Source of the DNA: Littorina saxatilis
Lineage: Eukaryota; Mollusca; Gastropoda; Littorinimorpha; Littorinidae
Direction: 5' to 3'
NCBI RefSeq assembly: GCF_037325665.1
Contig: NC_090246.1
Coordinates: forward strand, 18,146,873-18,210,872
Length of the DNA stretch: 64,000 nucleotides
A model generated the notes under the pieces. That model did no database searches. It was not told the DNA's origin and was given only the letters and a program-made list of their open reading frames with translations. The position numbers and the translations under genes were made by a program. This document shows positions 1-11,221 of the stretch, one piece after another (positions within the stretch are counted from its first letter, which is position 1; the number at the start of each line of letters is the position of its first letter).

Positions 1-898
1 GCTTCAGATGTGTTCAATCCTATCTTGTAAATGTGCCGCCCCGCACACCTTTTCTTGCTAACAAAATTGACCCACTGACCTTTATAGATCACTCATTATT
101 ACAGAAAGGTTTGTATACTAATATTTGCTGAAACTCAGATGTTTCAAATGGTATACAATACAGTGTCAGTTCTATCCTCTGCATGCCATGAACATGATCA
201 AACAACCTTTATTTTAGGTATAATGACGTCAATCAGTCCATAGAAAAGCTTCAGTGTCCATATAATTATGTTGGCGAAAAAAACCTTTCCATGCGTTTTT
301 TCGAAAATGTGACTCCATATACCGTGATTGTTTGTATACATATGTCAGATTCATCATTTATCTAAATTCTCAAACACAATAAAACACGATTTTGGTCAAA
401 TGTGTACCCCCGTGTCTGGCCTTAAGAAAAATCAAGCTTTTATAGTTAAAATGAACCTTATCTTCCCTTATTTCACGCAAAAGCCAGATGTGTAATCTGG
501 CTTGAAGATAAAAGAAACTTTGACGCCCAGAACAAAGCAGCTGTAACACGAAGGCAACATAGGAGACTTATAAAGTAAAGAATGTTTCGCTATTACGCAC
601 AGGAGACGTTGAACCATAATTCTGACAGTAAACAATGACAAAAATCACAAACGTAAGAGTGAATAGTGGAAATAAAATGATGAATTCACAACAAAATGAC
701 ACGAGACGAACTTTGGTCGAGTTGCCGATTGCAAAATGGGGAAACAGGTTATCTTCTGTACAGTGACGAATTTGTACAACTGCAAGGACGTTGACGTTCA
801 TATTGAATTTAAATGTGTAAGTGTATTTGCGTGAAGATCACAAAAACGACATTCATTCACAAACACGGTTGTGTAACGGGATGAGATTCTCCGTCTGT
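1..898. other. Unassigned DNA, no gene recognised
   Basis: No convincing exon. One small hairpin (AAGCCAGAT...ATCTGGCTT) lies near 480-505. The stretch 783-885 recurs at 10511-10545 and 10985-11055, so it belongs to a dispersed repeat. Confidence 0.4.
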
Positions 899-1024
<126 letters not shown>

Positions 1025-1130
1025 AATTTCAGTCACAGAACACAAACAACACAAATTCTACACTGAGCAGAGAATGCATCTTCAGACAAATCTTCAGACA
1101 ATTTCATTCAAATAAGAGTCATATAAAGCA

Positions 1131-1682
1131 ATGTGTACATGTGTAGTTGTCAAGTACGGTATGGTGAATTCACACAGACAAATCTTGAAAATAAAACACA
1201 CACACGATCATTCACTGTGTTTTTTTGGTGCTATTACTCACAGCCCTGCATACACAGACTGGCAGAGGCACACCCAGCGCCAAAACTACTCTAGGCGCAC
1301 CTCAGGATGGGTGGGTGCTAACACGCACCACGAAGACCACGACTATGGTCCGGGCATTTCTTCTGACAGTTATTGCGTAGGTCAATTCTCAGAAGATTCT
1401 GTTGCTAGTGACGCAGGCCACATAGTCAGCCATTGGCGTTATTCTGAGTATGCAGGTTCTGTCAGTGGATCACAGTTTCGCATTGAGGAGGAGGGGGAAG
1501 CCGACTCTGTCCATTTCGACTATCAGTGCACCAAAGACCTCGAGGAGGATAGTCGTCGCTACCATAGCATCGATGCTCAAGGTGCTCAAGAGCACTCTGA
1601 TGATAACAAGAAGCAACATGACCAGCACAAAAACGGCGAGCCTCAGAATAAGGACCTTCAATCTGATGAACAGCGTGTATGA
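1131..1682 (+). other. Open reading frame of 183 codons, function unknown
   Basis: The + frame is acidic and polar from about residue 65 (for example DSVHFDYQCTKDLEEDSRRY). Other frames on both strands are also open across 1450-1710, including a hydrophobic minus-strand frame. No family was recognised. It may be a fragment of an exon or of a decayed element, or chance. No splice context or codon evidence favours one frame. Confidence 0.2.
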
Positions 1683-1710
1683 CGAAGGAAGTTTGTGTTG
1701 GTGAGTCAAG

Positions 1711-2432
1711 TTTATTGCATGGCTGAGTAAAGCACATCATTTTTATTGACACTGACTGACCTCAACTACAGTCTGTGATGACTTGGGCAGCTTAAACATA
1801 ATCCAAACGTAGGGCAGACCTGATGCCATGGTTTTCTTTGACTTTTCGCCCCTCTCACCCTCCGCCCACACACATCGTCCTGGGTGCAATGAGTGGCAGT
1901 ATGTACATAACTCGCCCATTGTCAGTAAGGAGCGACCATTTCGTGTTTTCTTGGTCCGGGGGCCCTGCAGCTAATACAAATAGATGTCAAGGATAAACTT
2001 TTATTTCCTCTGATATGGTCGGCCGTGAGCTAACTTCAGGACATCGATTTATGTCAATTCCTTGTTACTCCTAGTTCTGAGAGCAATAAATACTACCAAA
2101 AACGTCATCTCCGTTACTGTCCGGGCGTCCTTTTTAAGAAATTCGGCTTGTCGTTTATGCTGCCGCTGATTTCGTGTGTGTATCTGCATGTACCGCATTT
2201 ACTGAAAAGTTGCTGAGCTGTATGATTTCTCTTTTACACCCAGCGTGTAAGGAAAATATTTAATACATTGACCTTTTTCCCGACAAACAGATAACTACAG
2301 CCTTTACTTGTATGTAGATTGGTGTTTTCCCTTTTTATATTCCTTTTAAAATTGATAAACATTTTTATACCCTTCTCGGAACGGCTTTCGCAATTCATGT
2401 CCACCCACAGGCGCCGGACTATTCTGAATATT
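1711..2432. other. Unassigned DNA, nothing recognised
   Basis: No exon-like or repeat-like structure could be supported here. Confidence 0.4.
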
Positions 2433-2948
2433 AATCAATCAATCAATATGAGGCTTACTATCGCGCGTATTCCGTGGGTACAGTTCTAAGCGCAGGGACT
2501 TTTTTTATTTATTTTTTTTATGCAATTTATATCGCGCACATATTCAAGGCGCAGGGATTTATTTATGCCGTGTGGGGTGGAATTTTTTTTACACAATACA
2601 TCGCGCATTCACATCGGCCAGCAGATCGCAGCCATTTCGGCGCATATCCTACTTTTCACGGCCTATTATTCCAAGTCACACGGGTATTTTGGTGGACATT
2701 TTTATCTATGTCTATACAATTTTGCCAGGAAAGACCCTTTTGTCAATCGTGGGATCTTTAACGTGCACACCCCAATGTAGTGTACACGAAGGGACCTCGG
2801 TTTTTCGTCTCATCCGAAAGACTAGCAATTGAACCCACCACCTCAGGTTAGGAAAGGGGGGAGAAAATTGCTAACGCCCTCACCCAGGGTCGAACTCACA
2901 ACCTCTCGCTTCCGAGCGCAAGTGCGTTACCACTCGGCCACCCGGCCA
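2433..2948 (-). mobile_element. tRNA-derived SINE, family S (copy 1)
   Basis: On the minus strand the element starts with a tRNA-like head (A box GGTGGCCGAGTGG, B box GGTTGTGAGTTCGACCC). It continues with a roughly 400-base body and ends in ATATAAGCCTCATATTGATTGATT repeats, seen here on the + strand as ATCAATCAATC at 2435-2447. Other copies lie at 32953, 50522 and 61853. The head resembles Leu/Ser-type tRNAs but lacks full tRNA pairing. Confidence 0.85.
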
Positions 2949-3488
2949 GTCCATATAACAGCGACTGCTCAAAGACCAACAGCAGACAATTTTAATGATG
3001 AACTCGAACTGCCTGAATCTGTGTTGCCTTTCTCATTGCAACTCGGCTGCATGATCACATTCCTGTATTTGTCATGTAAATTCTTACAACCCCGGATACA
3101 AAAACAAAACCAGAAAATGACGCCACAGTTTAAACAAAAAAAGCATGGCTTTAATTTAAAGTAGCAGCATGAACACTAAATGTTTGTTATAATGCAGTAA
3201 AACTATTATATATATGATTATTCTTGTTCACCTATTTCGTCTCCTCTACCACTGCCGTGCGTGTATTGTATGTGCCTCTTGTTTTATGGACTGGGCAAAG
3301 GAGCTGCGCCTTCGGCTGTCAGTGTCAGGTTCCCAAAGGCCGAGGGGAAGTGTTTAACTAACCGTATCAAGCACACGCTTATCGTGCATTCCGAACGCGA
3401 CGTGTAGGGGAGACCGGGGCTAGTCCGCCTACTTTTATGCTTTTGGTAGCATAACTGGCGAGTTTGATGAACTAGAAGACTGATTTTT

Positions 3489-4310
3489 GACTCACATGCG
3501 AAGCAAAAGTGAGTCTATGTACTCACCCGAGTCGTCCGTCCGTCCGTCCGTCCGTCCGGACGTCCGGACGTCCGGACGTCCGTCCGGCCGTCCGGAAAAC
3601 TTTAACGTTGGATATTTCTTGGACACTATTCAGTCTATTAGTACCAAATTTGGCAAGATGGTGTATGATGACAAGGCCCCAAAAAACATACATAGCATCT
3701 TGACCTTGCTTCAAGGTCAAGGTCGCAGGGGCCATAAATGTTGTCTAAAAAACAGCTATTTTTCACATTTTTCACATTTTCTCTGAAGTTTTTGAGATTG
3801 AATACCTCACCTATATATGATATATAGGGCAAAGTAAGCCCCATCTTTTGATACCAGTTTGGTTTACCTTGCTTCAAGGTCAAGGTCACAGGAGCTCTTC
3901 AAAGTTGGATTGTATACATATTTTGAAGTGACCTTGACCCTGAACTATGGAAGATAACTGTTTCAAACTTAAAAATTATGTGGGGCACATGTTATGCTTT
4001 CATCATGAGACACATTTGGTCACATATGATCAAGGTCAAGGTCTCTTTGACCCTTATGAAATGTGACCAAAATAAGGTAGTGAACCACTAAAAGTGACCA
4101 TATCTCATGGTAGAAAGAGCCAATAAGCACCATTGTACTTCCTATGTCTTGAATTAACAGCTTTGTGTTGCATGACCTTGGATGACCTTGACCTTGGGTC
4201 AAGGTCACATGTATTTTGGTAGGAAAAATGTGTAAAGCAGTTCTTAGTGTATGATGTCATTGCTAGGTTTAGGTCAAGCATGTGAGTCGTATGGGCTTTG
4301 CCCTTCTTGT
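3489..4310 (+). mobile_element. Family A Helentron/HINE-like element, copy A1
   Basis: It begins with the hairpin GACTCAC...GTGAGTC. Next come a variable CCGTCC/GGACGT array, then a body rich in TCAAGGTCA and its complement. The 3' end has GCATGTGAGTC (inverted copy of the 5' GACTCACATGC), the hairpin GGGCTTTGCCC and the terminus TTCTTGT. There is no target-site duplication or transposase. Subterminal inverted repeats, a tandem array near the 5' end and a short terminal 3' hairpin are the plan of Helentron-derived non-autonomous elements (HINE, DINE-1). That assignment is inferred from architecture alone. Confidence 0.75.
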
Positions 4311-4814
4311 TTTACATCAAGACAAATGTGTAGCTGATATCAATGTGCAGACAGTTTTTATGTGCGCATGAACATTTGTTGTACATACTGCTTTAAGTAG
4401 ACCTACCCTAACGTAGGCGAACTTGCCCCAAGTCGGGGTAAGTCCGCCTACAGGGTGGGGCAAGTCCGCTGCTCTCATCCCATAGTAAGTACAAGACTAG
4501 TAGTGGGCAAGATTTAGTGGGAAAGCTTTTTTAATTCCCTTCAATATTTAGGTTCAAAAATGCCAATGACAAAATACGAAAAAATGTAACACAAAATTAC
4601 GTTAGGGGAGACCGGGGCTAGTCCGCCTACTTTTATGCTACTTTTATGCTTTTGGTAGCATAACTGGCGAGTTTGATGAACTAGAAGACTGATTTTTGAC
4701 TCACATGCGAAGCAAAAGTGAGTCTATGTACTCACCCGAGGCGTCCGTCCGGACGTCCGTCCGGAAAACTTTAACGTTGGATATTTCTTGGACACTATTC
4801 AGTCTATCAGTACC

Positions 4815-5182
4815 TTTCTTCTTCTTCTTCTTCTTCTGCGTTCGTGGGCTGAAACTCCCACGTTTTTACGTGTATGACCGTTTTTACCCCGCCATTTAGG
4901 CAGCCATACGCCGCTTTCGGAGGAAGCATGCTGGGTATTTTCGTGTTTCTATAACCCACCGAACTCTGACATGGATTACAGGATCTTTTCCGTGCGCACT
5001 TGGTCTTGTGCTTGCGTGTACACACGAAGGGGGATAAGCCACTAGCAGGTCTGCACATAAGTTGACCTGGGAGATCGGAAAAATCTCCACACTTAACCCA
5101 CCAGGCGGCCGCGGCCGGGATTCGAACCCTCGACCTTCCGATTAAGAGGCCGACGTCTTACCACCACGCCACAGCGCCCGTC
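4815..5182 (-). mobile_element. tRNA-derived SINE with (GAA)n tail, family T
   Basis: Read on the minus strand, the head GCTGTGGCGTGGTGGTAAG with B box GGTTCGAATCCC is strongly tRNA-like. The element ends CACGAACGCAGAAGAAG plus more GAA. The 13-base duplication GTCTATCAGTACC flanks it at 4802-4814 and 5183-5195, so the copy is complete. A 3'-end fragment lies at 37811-37943 and a decayed copy at 59780-60000. Confidence 0.9.
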
Positions 5183-5644
5183 GTCTATCAGTACCAAATT
5201 TGGCAAGATGGTGTATGATGACAAGGCCCCAAAAAACATACATAGCATCTTGACCTTGCTTCAAGGTCAAGGACGCAGGGGCCATAAATGTTGTCTAAAA
5301 AACAGCTATTTTTCCCATTTTTCCCATTTTCTCTGAAGTTTTTGAGATTGAATACCTCACCTATATATGATATATAGGGCAAAGTAAGCCCCATCTTTTG
5401 ATACCAGTTTGGTTTACCTTGCTTCAAGGTCAAGGTCACAGGAGCTCTTCAAAGTTGGATTGTATACATATTTTGAAGTGACCTTGACCCTGAACTATGG
5501 AAGATAACTGTTTCAAACTTAAACATTATGTGGGGCACATGTTATGCTTTTATCATGAGACACATTTGGTCACATATGATCAAGGTCAAGGTCACTTTGA
5601 CCCTTATGAAATGTGACCAAAAAAAGGTAGTGAACCACTAAAAG

Positions 5645-6288
5645 TTCTTTCTTTCTTTATTTGGTGTTTAACGTCGTTTTCAACCACGAAGGTTATATCG
5701 CGACGAGGGAAAGGGGGGAGATGGGATAGGGGAAAGGGGGGGGAGATGGGATAGAGCCACTTGTTAAGTGTTTCTTGTTCACAAAAGCACTAATCAAAAA
5801 ATTGCTCCAGGGGCTTGCAACGTAGTACAATATATGACCTTACTGGGAGAATGCAAGTTTCCAGTACAAAGGACTAAACATTTCTTACATACTGCTTGCC
5901 TAAAATCTTTACAAACATTGACTATATTCTATACAAGAACCACTTAACAAGGGTAAAAGGAGAAACAGAATCCGTTAGTCGCCTCATACGACATGCGGGG
6001 TGCAGAGAAATAAGGATGTGGAAAAGAAGACTTTTGGTAAGTGAAATAAAGGTGATGGATCCAGTCAGGTAGAAATAGGACAACAAGAAAAGAATTGGAA
6101 AACTGCAGGGAATAGTAGGGAGAGTTTTCTTGGAAGGAAATATAGGTGAAAGGACTGGTAAGGCAGAAATAAGACAAAAGAAGAGAAGAAACAGAACCGT
6201 TAGTCGCCTCTTACGACATGCTGGGTAGCATCGGGTAAATTCTTTCTAGTCCCAACCAATATGGGACTCCCCCTAACCCGCGGGGGGT
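5645..6288 (-). mobile_element. Retroposon with ACGTTAAACACCAAAT tail
   Basis: It is flanked by the 11-base duplication ACCACTAAAAG (5634-5644, 6289-6299). On the minus strand it starts GTACCCCCCGCGGGTTAGGG and ends AACGACGTTAAACACCAAAT followed by AAAG repeats. The motif ATGTCGTAAGAGGCGACTAA appears twice inside (about 5965-6000 and 6190-6225), so the body holds an internal duplication. No coding capacity. Confidence 0.8.
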
Positions 6289-6600
6289 ACCACTAAAAGT
6301 GACCATATCTCATGGTAGAAAGAGCCAATAAGCACCATTGTACTTCCTATGTCTTGAATTAACAGCTTTGTGTTGCATGACATTGGATGACCTTGACCTT
6401 GGGTCAAGGTCACATGTATTTTGGTAGGAAAAATGTGTAAAGCAGTTCTTAGTGTATGATGTCATTGCTAGGTTTAGCTGAAGGTCAAGGTCATGTAAAG
6501 GTCAAGGTCAAGCATGTGAGTCGTATGGGCTTTGTCCTTCTTGTTTTATTTTACATCAAGACAAATGTGTAGCTGATATCAATGTGCAGACAGTTTTTAT

Positions 6601-7928
6601 CACTCCGTAGACTCCTTCTCAGCGGTGTGTTGCGTGCCGCACGGGTGTTTGCACCCCGCACGCTGGAGCGGTAAGTTGAGTGGGGTTTGTGTCTCGATAA
6701 AACAGCTTCTTCTATAAACATTTCGTAACTTTGCACATTAAGATATGTCTTGTTAGATCTGTTAGTGTTTCTTCTACACGCCGATGTACTTTTTGGGTGC
6801 ATATTTTGTATATTATAGCCGTGATTCTGTAAAATATCACGCCTGTAACTGCACAGAAGCAAATTTCGTAGCATTCGCAACAAATTACTGGTGTAAACTT
6901 TAATGTGAAGAACTGCCATCAGTTCCACAAAAACCTGAACCTTTCTGCAGTACTGAGGCCGAGTTTCAAGCTTCTAGGACCTTGCAGACAGCGAAAAGCA
7001 TTCGGAGAATGAGAATTATCCTACAACTTCTGTGTTTGCCCCCCGAAGCTGCCGTGTTTCGCCCCCGCAGCTGCCGTGTTTGCCCACCGTTTGTGTTTGA
7101 CCACCGACCCTGCACACTCATGTGCGAACATTGTGGAAGCACTTACAAACACCAGAGGACGCTGACACACCACATCAAAACCAAGCACATCGAATAAGGG
7201 GATGGAAAGAAGTTTGCTTGCAGTCAGTGCACGAAAAGGTACTCCAGAGAAGTTGATCTGAATGCCCACAACAACAAAATCCACTTAGGGCAAAAAACCC
7301 ACACTTGTAAAAAATGTGGGAAAGGCTTTGCCTGCCATGGCGCTGCCTGCAAGTACTGTTTCCATGGTTCCTACAAAATAGCTCCAAGCCAATTAGAGGA
7401 CATAAACATGAGTGTGCAGGGTCGGTGGTCAAACACAAACGGTGGGCAAACACGGCAGCTGCGGGGGCGAAACACGGCAGCTTCGGGGGGCAAACACAGA
7501 AGTTGTAGGATAATTCTCATTCTCCGAATGCTTTTCGCTGTCTGCAAGGTCCTAGAAGCTTGAAACTCGGCCTCAGTACTGCAGAAAGGTTCAGGTTTTT
7601 GTGGAACTGATGGCAGTTCTTCACATTAAAGTTTACACCAGTAATTTGTTGCGAATGCTACGAAATTTGCTTCTGTGCAGTTACAGGCGTGATATTTTAC
7701 AGAATCACGGCTATAATATACAAAATATGCACCCAAAAAGTACATCGGCGTGTAGAAGAAACACTAACAGATCTAACAAGACATATCTTAATGTGCAAAG
7801 TTACGAAATGTTTATAGAAGAAGCTGTTTTATCGAGACACAAACCCCACTCAACTTACCGCTCCAGCGTGCGGGGTGCAAACACCCGTGCGGCACGCAAC
7901 ACACCGCTGCGAAGGAGTCTACGGAGTG
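6601..7928. mobile_element. Fold-back transposon with 522-bp arms around C2H2 zinc-finger sequence
   Basis: The arms 6601-7122 and 7407-7928 are near-perfect inverted copies of equal length, starting CACTCCGTAGACTCCTTC. The 5-base duplication TTTAT flanks it (6596-6600, 7929-7933). The paralogous site at 4357-4361 has a single TTTAT and no element, which fixes the ends. The 284-base centre encodes C2H2 zinc-finger sequence. The reading frames in the arms are mirror images of each other and are not taken as genes. The superfamily is not clear from the termini. Confidence 0.85.
7122..7330 (+). pseudogene. C2H2 zinc-finger fragment inside the fold-back element
   Basis: The first finger reads CEHCGSTYKHQRTLTHHIKT then KH (C-x2-C-x12-H-x4-H). 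After a TAA at 7195-7197 the same frame continues with a second finger, CSQCTKRYSREVDLNAHNNK then IH. A third starts CKKCGKGFACHG and loses its histidines. Finger spacing is regular. The piece is either a captured host zinc-finger exon or a remnant of the element's own DNA-binding protein. The in-frame stop and the degraded third finger suggest it is not functional. Confidence 0.65.
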
Positions 7929-8181
7929 TTTATGTGCGCATGAACATTGGTTGTACATACTGCTTACGGCGAACATGCCCCATGACAAATAGGCGGACTT
8001 GCCCCTGCACGGGCAGGCAACTCTAGTGCCAGATAACGAGCACAACATGGGAAGGAAGAAGCAAAACTTTCGTCAGAACTCGACCTTAATTAACGCACTT
8101 TCACTCGACACCAAGACTAAGTATTTGTTCTCAGAGGTAATGCATCAAAACCTAAGTCAACTCCGATGCATTCATGTTACA

Positions 8182-8737
8182 ACAAGAAGAGCAAACGCTC
8201 GATCGAGTCACTTTCGCAGTTCTGAATATTATATGAGGCATCAGATGGACAGGAAGAAATTGCTATTCACAACACAATGAGTCACGTTCACATAAAATTT
8301 GAGCCCGGTCACTTTTATAGTTTCCGAGAAAAGCCCAACGTTAAGTTGTGTGTTGCCGAACAGAAAAGGCTAGTTATCTCCCTTGTTTTTCTGATAACGT
8401 TCGTAAAAGGCTACAGATGTAAATACTTTGATGTAAAGAATAATCCTACAAATTTCAATCACATCCGATGAACTTTGTCAAAGATATAAAATGTCTAATT
8501 TTTCCTTTGACGCTGACCTGTGACCTTGACAAAGGTCAACGAAACCATCGTTAAAGTGTAGAGGTCATTGGAGGTCACGACTAAACAAAATATGAGCCCG
8601 ATCGCTTTGATAGTTTCCGAGAAAAGTCCAACGTTAAGGTGGTGTCTACGGACGGCCGGCCGGACGGCCGGCCGGACGGCCGGCCGGACAGACTAACACT
8701 GACCGATTACATAGAGTCACTTTTTCTCAAGTGACTC
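8182..8737 (-). mobile_element. Family B Helentron/HINE-like element, copy B1
   Basis: Read on the minus strand, it starts GAGTCACTTGAGAAAAAGTG, a hairpin. A CCGGCCGGCCGTCC array follows, then a body with TTAACGTTGGACTTTTCTCG. The end has GTGACTC (the inverted 5' motif), the hairpin GAGCGTTTGCTC and the terminus TTCTTGT. This is the same plan as family A with different sequence. Confidence 0.75.
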
Positions 8738-8936
8738 AAAAATGAAGAAAAACACTTTTTGTGATCTGTACTCACGATATATGGGCGCGCAACCTCTGAA
8801 CTTCTGCAGGATATGGCGGGAAGAAGGGACACCACTCCCACATGGTGGGAATGACTAAAAGGTGGCAAACGTAAGACTGAATAAACAGACAAAGACGGAT
8901 GTGCCCCGGGGGCGGACTAGCCCCGGTCTCCCCTAC

Positions 8937-9410
8937 TGGAGTGACTGACAGGGGCTCAAATTCTCACTCCCTTACAAATAAGGGAGTCTGGACTTGACTG
9001 CGCCTGAACTGGGTTGGCGGTGTCAATGTTTTCATGCACACAAGACAGGCTTACTTGTTTGTTGATACACAGCGTGCTATCTGGGTCAGGTGTGTCGTCA
9101 TTCATGCGTGGAGCAAGCTCTGCGGCATTCAGAGGGGCGAGCATTGACACAGTGGAATGTGGTGGGGTGGACAAGCTAGGGTCACTTGACGTGAACTGAC
9201 ATCAACATGGACGCTTTTTCTGGTTTGACCTAAATCAGACTTATTGAGCCGGTACACACTGGTTAATATTGTTTTCCTCGTTCTGATGGTTTGCATCAAT
9301 TTGAGCTGTAAACTGAACATTGTTTCTGTTCATGCCTACCTTGGCACTGTGCTGTTCTGCTCTTCGTTGGCCTCTTCTTTGTTGGGCTGGTGGCTTGCGT
9401 CTCCATGCAC
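8937..9410. other. Unassigned DNA, nothing recognised
   Basis: The reading frames on both strands at 8956-9320 show no recognisable domain and overlap each other. Confidence 0.4.
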
Positions 9411-9625
9411 AGCGAGAGAGAGAGAGAGAGGCAGAGAGAGAGACAGAGTGAGTGAGCGAGCGAGTGAACAAGAGAGAGATAGAGAGAGTCACACACACGG
9501 CACACACACACACACACACACGGTGACTGAAACAGACACACTAAAACAGACACGCACACACATACACTGACAGACATACATATTCACACACAAACCAGGA
9601 GTGAGAGCGAGAGAAAAAATGAGAA
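9411..9625. repeat. GA- and CA-rich simple repeats
   Basis: (GA)n at 9413-9490, then (CA)n with interruptions to about 9595, and more GA to 9625. Confidence 0.95.
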
Positions 9626-9647
9626 AGAGAGAGTCGTCAGTAAGTAG

Positions 9648-9795
9648 TGGTATTGACACGTAGCGATAATGACACGTAGCGCTAAAAGATGTAGTGCTGT
9701 CGACACGTAGTGATAATGAACGAATGATAGCGACTCATCGACAAATTATTTGTAGCACTAATCAACGTAGCGATAGCGGCACGTAGCACAAAAGC
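9648..9795. repeat. Degenerate short repeats with core ACGTAGCGATAA
   Basis: Variants of GACACGTAGCGATAATG occur about eight times with irregular spacing. The function is unknown. Confidence 0.6.
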
Positions 9796-9799
9796 TTGA

Positions 9800-11221
9800 A
9801 AGTGAGTGAAGATAAGAGTTGAATTGAAAATTGTGCTATACTGTAACTGTGAATCTGACTCTGACGTTGGTGGCGGATAAACTTTGGAGTTATTCTGAAA
9901 TACGTATTCCTTTACTGTTGCAATTGGGTTTTTTTAAACATGGGTATGTGCGTATGTATAACGTGTATTTAATCAATTTATTGGAAGTCTCAGGAGCTAA
10001 CGTTTGAGGATTGGACTTTATAATCGTTTTTTTTACTTCTTTTTTATTTAATACATGGTTTTACATTTTGTGACTGCTTGAACACAAGCGTAAAAAGACA
10101 GTTTCATGCTGTTGTTGTTTGTTTGGTGATGACTTTTGTATTTGCCTTAAATGAAGAAATTTTGCTGGATTACATATCAGTATACTTGTTACTAGAGACG
10201 TGCCTGTGTTATGTTGGAATTACCGTCGATAAAATTAATTTGCTGAATCAGCTAAAAATGCCTTGGTAACTTGTAGACATTTTTTCTTGGTTTGTATGCA
10301 TATTGGCAATTATTTTTACTGCTTCGTACCCTTTGTTTTCTGTGTGTATTACTATTATAATATTTTGTAAATGCCAACGACTCCACTGTTGTATTAACAG
10401 TGTTGCTATCATGTCTCATCAACTGAGTTGGATCACAATTAAAACTGTGTTCATACAAATGTGTGTGTGTGTGTGTGTGTGTATGTGTGTGTGTGTGTGT
10501 GTGTGTGCTGGCACGTTGACGTTCATTTTGAATTTCAGGGGTGGGACTTTTCACAACTTACGAATTCCGCTGGAGTAATCTATTTTTCTGCGTCCCATTT
10601 CATCACAGTATCTATAACTTGTTGACTGAATGATATGGAGAGAAGTGAAGATGGAACAGAACACTGGAGGCTTGAGAGTTAAATTGTGCTGACTGAAAAC
10701 TCCTGATAACTAATAGTCATTTGTGCTTCAATGCATTGAATCATACTATTGCCAGTATTGGATTATGAATACATGGTTCATTACGTAAGTATGCACCATT
10801 ACAATGTTACCATTGTTGTGTGAAATTTTTTTTGTATGGAGAATGTCTTTTTTTTTACCTTATCCAAACAAGTTGAATTGTAGTCTCTCAGAATGCACCA
10901 GATTGTACAGATTTTAATGTACCAAAACCGAACCCCCCTAGAAAAAAGGGATTTCCTCTTTTTTCATCACAAGAGAGTCCCACCCCTGAATTTAAATGTG
11001 TTGGTGATAATTGTGTGAAGCTCCAAAAACGACATTCATTCACAAACACGGTAGTACCTAACAAGAACGTATCTGGGGGTAGTGTTTGGATTTTCATCAA
11101 CATAATTTTAAAACCACTGATACACGAGGGGTACATGGCACAAAATGGACAGAGTAATTCACTCACGAAACCATTGGAACCAAATGCAAAGAATGGTTTA
11201 CTAAACACAGACACATACATT
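9800..11221. other. Unassigned DNA with a (GT)n tract at 10459-10507
   Basis: AT-rich and without a supported exon. Segments 10511-10545 and 10985-11055 together resemble 783-885, as if one repeat had been split by about 440 bases. Confidence 0.4.

Larger units (their letters stand above)
4698..6544 (+). mobile_element. Family A element, copy A2, with two SINEs inside
   Basis: It shares flanks with A1 because the host segment was duplicated after family A inserted. It is interrupted at 4815-5182 and 5645-6288 by SINEs, each with a target-site duplication made from family A sequence. Confidence 0.8.
3404..8936. mobile_element. Composite GTAGGGGAGA element complex with nested insertions
   Basis: The left end (GTAGGGGAGACCGGGGCTAG) and right end (CTAGCCCCGGTCTCCCCTAC) are inverted copies. 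A second left end starts at 4602, because the 1.2-kb segment 3404-4601 recurs in tandem at the start of the second unit. Both units carry a family A element at exactly the same place. Only the second unit has two SINEs inside that copy, a fold-back element at 6601-7928 and a family B element at 8182-8737. Short motifs of the form GGGGCAAGTCCGCC recur in both orientations (4420-4475, 7970-8005, 8909-8925). No transposase was recognised. No convincing target-site duplication was seen. Confidence 0.6.

Noticed and set aside
3487-3889. Recurrent frames in family A copies (MTHMRSKSESMYSPESS, MTLTLKQGKPNWYQKMG and MTLTQGQGHPRSCN types)
   Set aside because: They recur because the DNA element recurs. 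Both strands are open, the array shifts length between copies, and the products look like no protein.
5095-5182. tRNA gene on the minus strand
   Set aside because: A and B boxes are good, but it is the head of a SINE with flanking duplication. The same holds for 50522-50600, 61853-61930 and 2870-2948.
7601-8026. 141-codon frame MELMAVLHIKVYTSNLLRML and its minus-strand twin at 6551-6928
   Set aside because: They are the same sequence read from the two arms of the fold-back element and show no domain.
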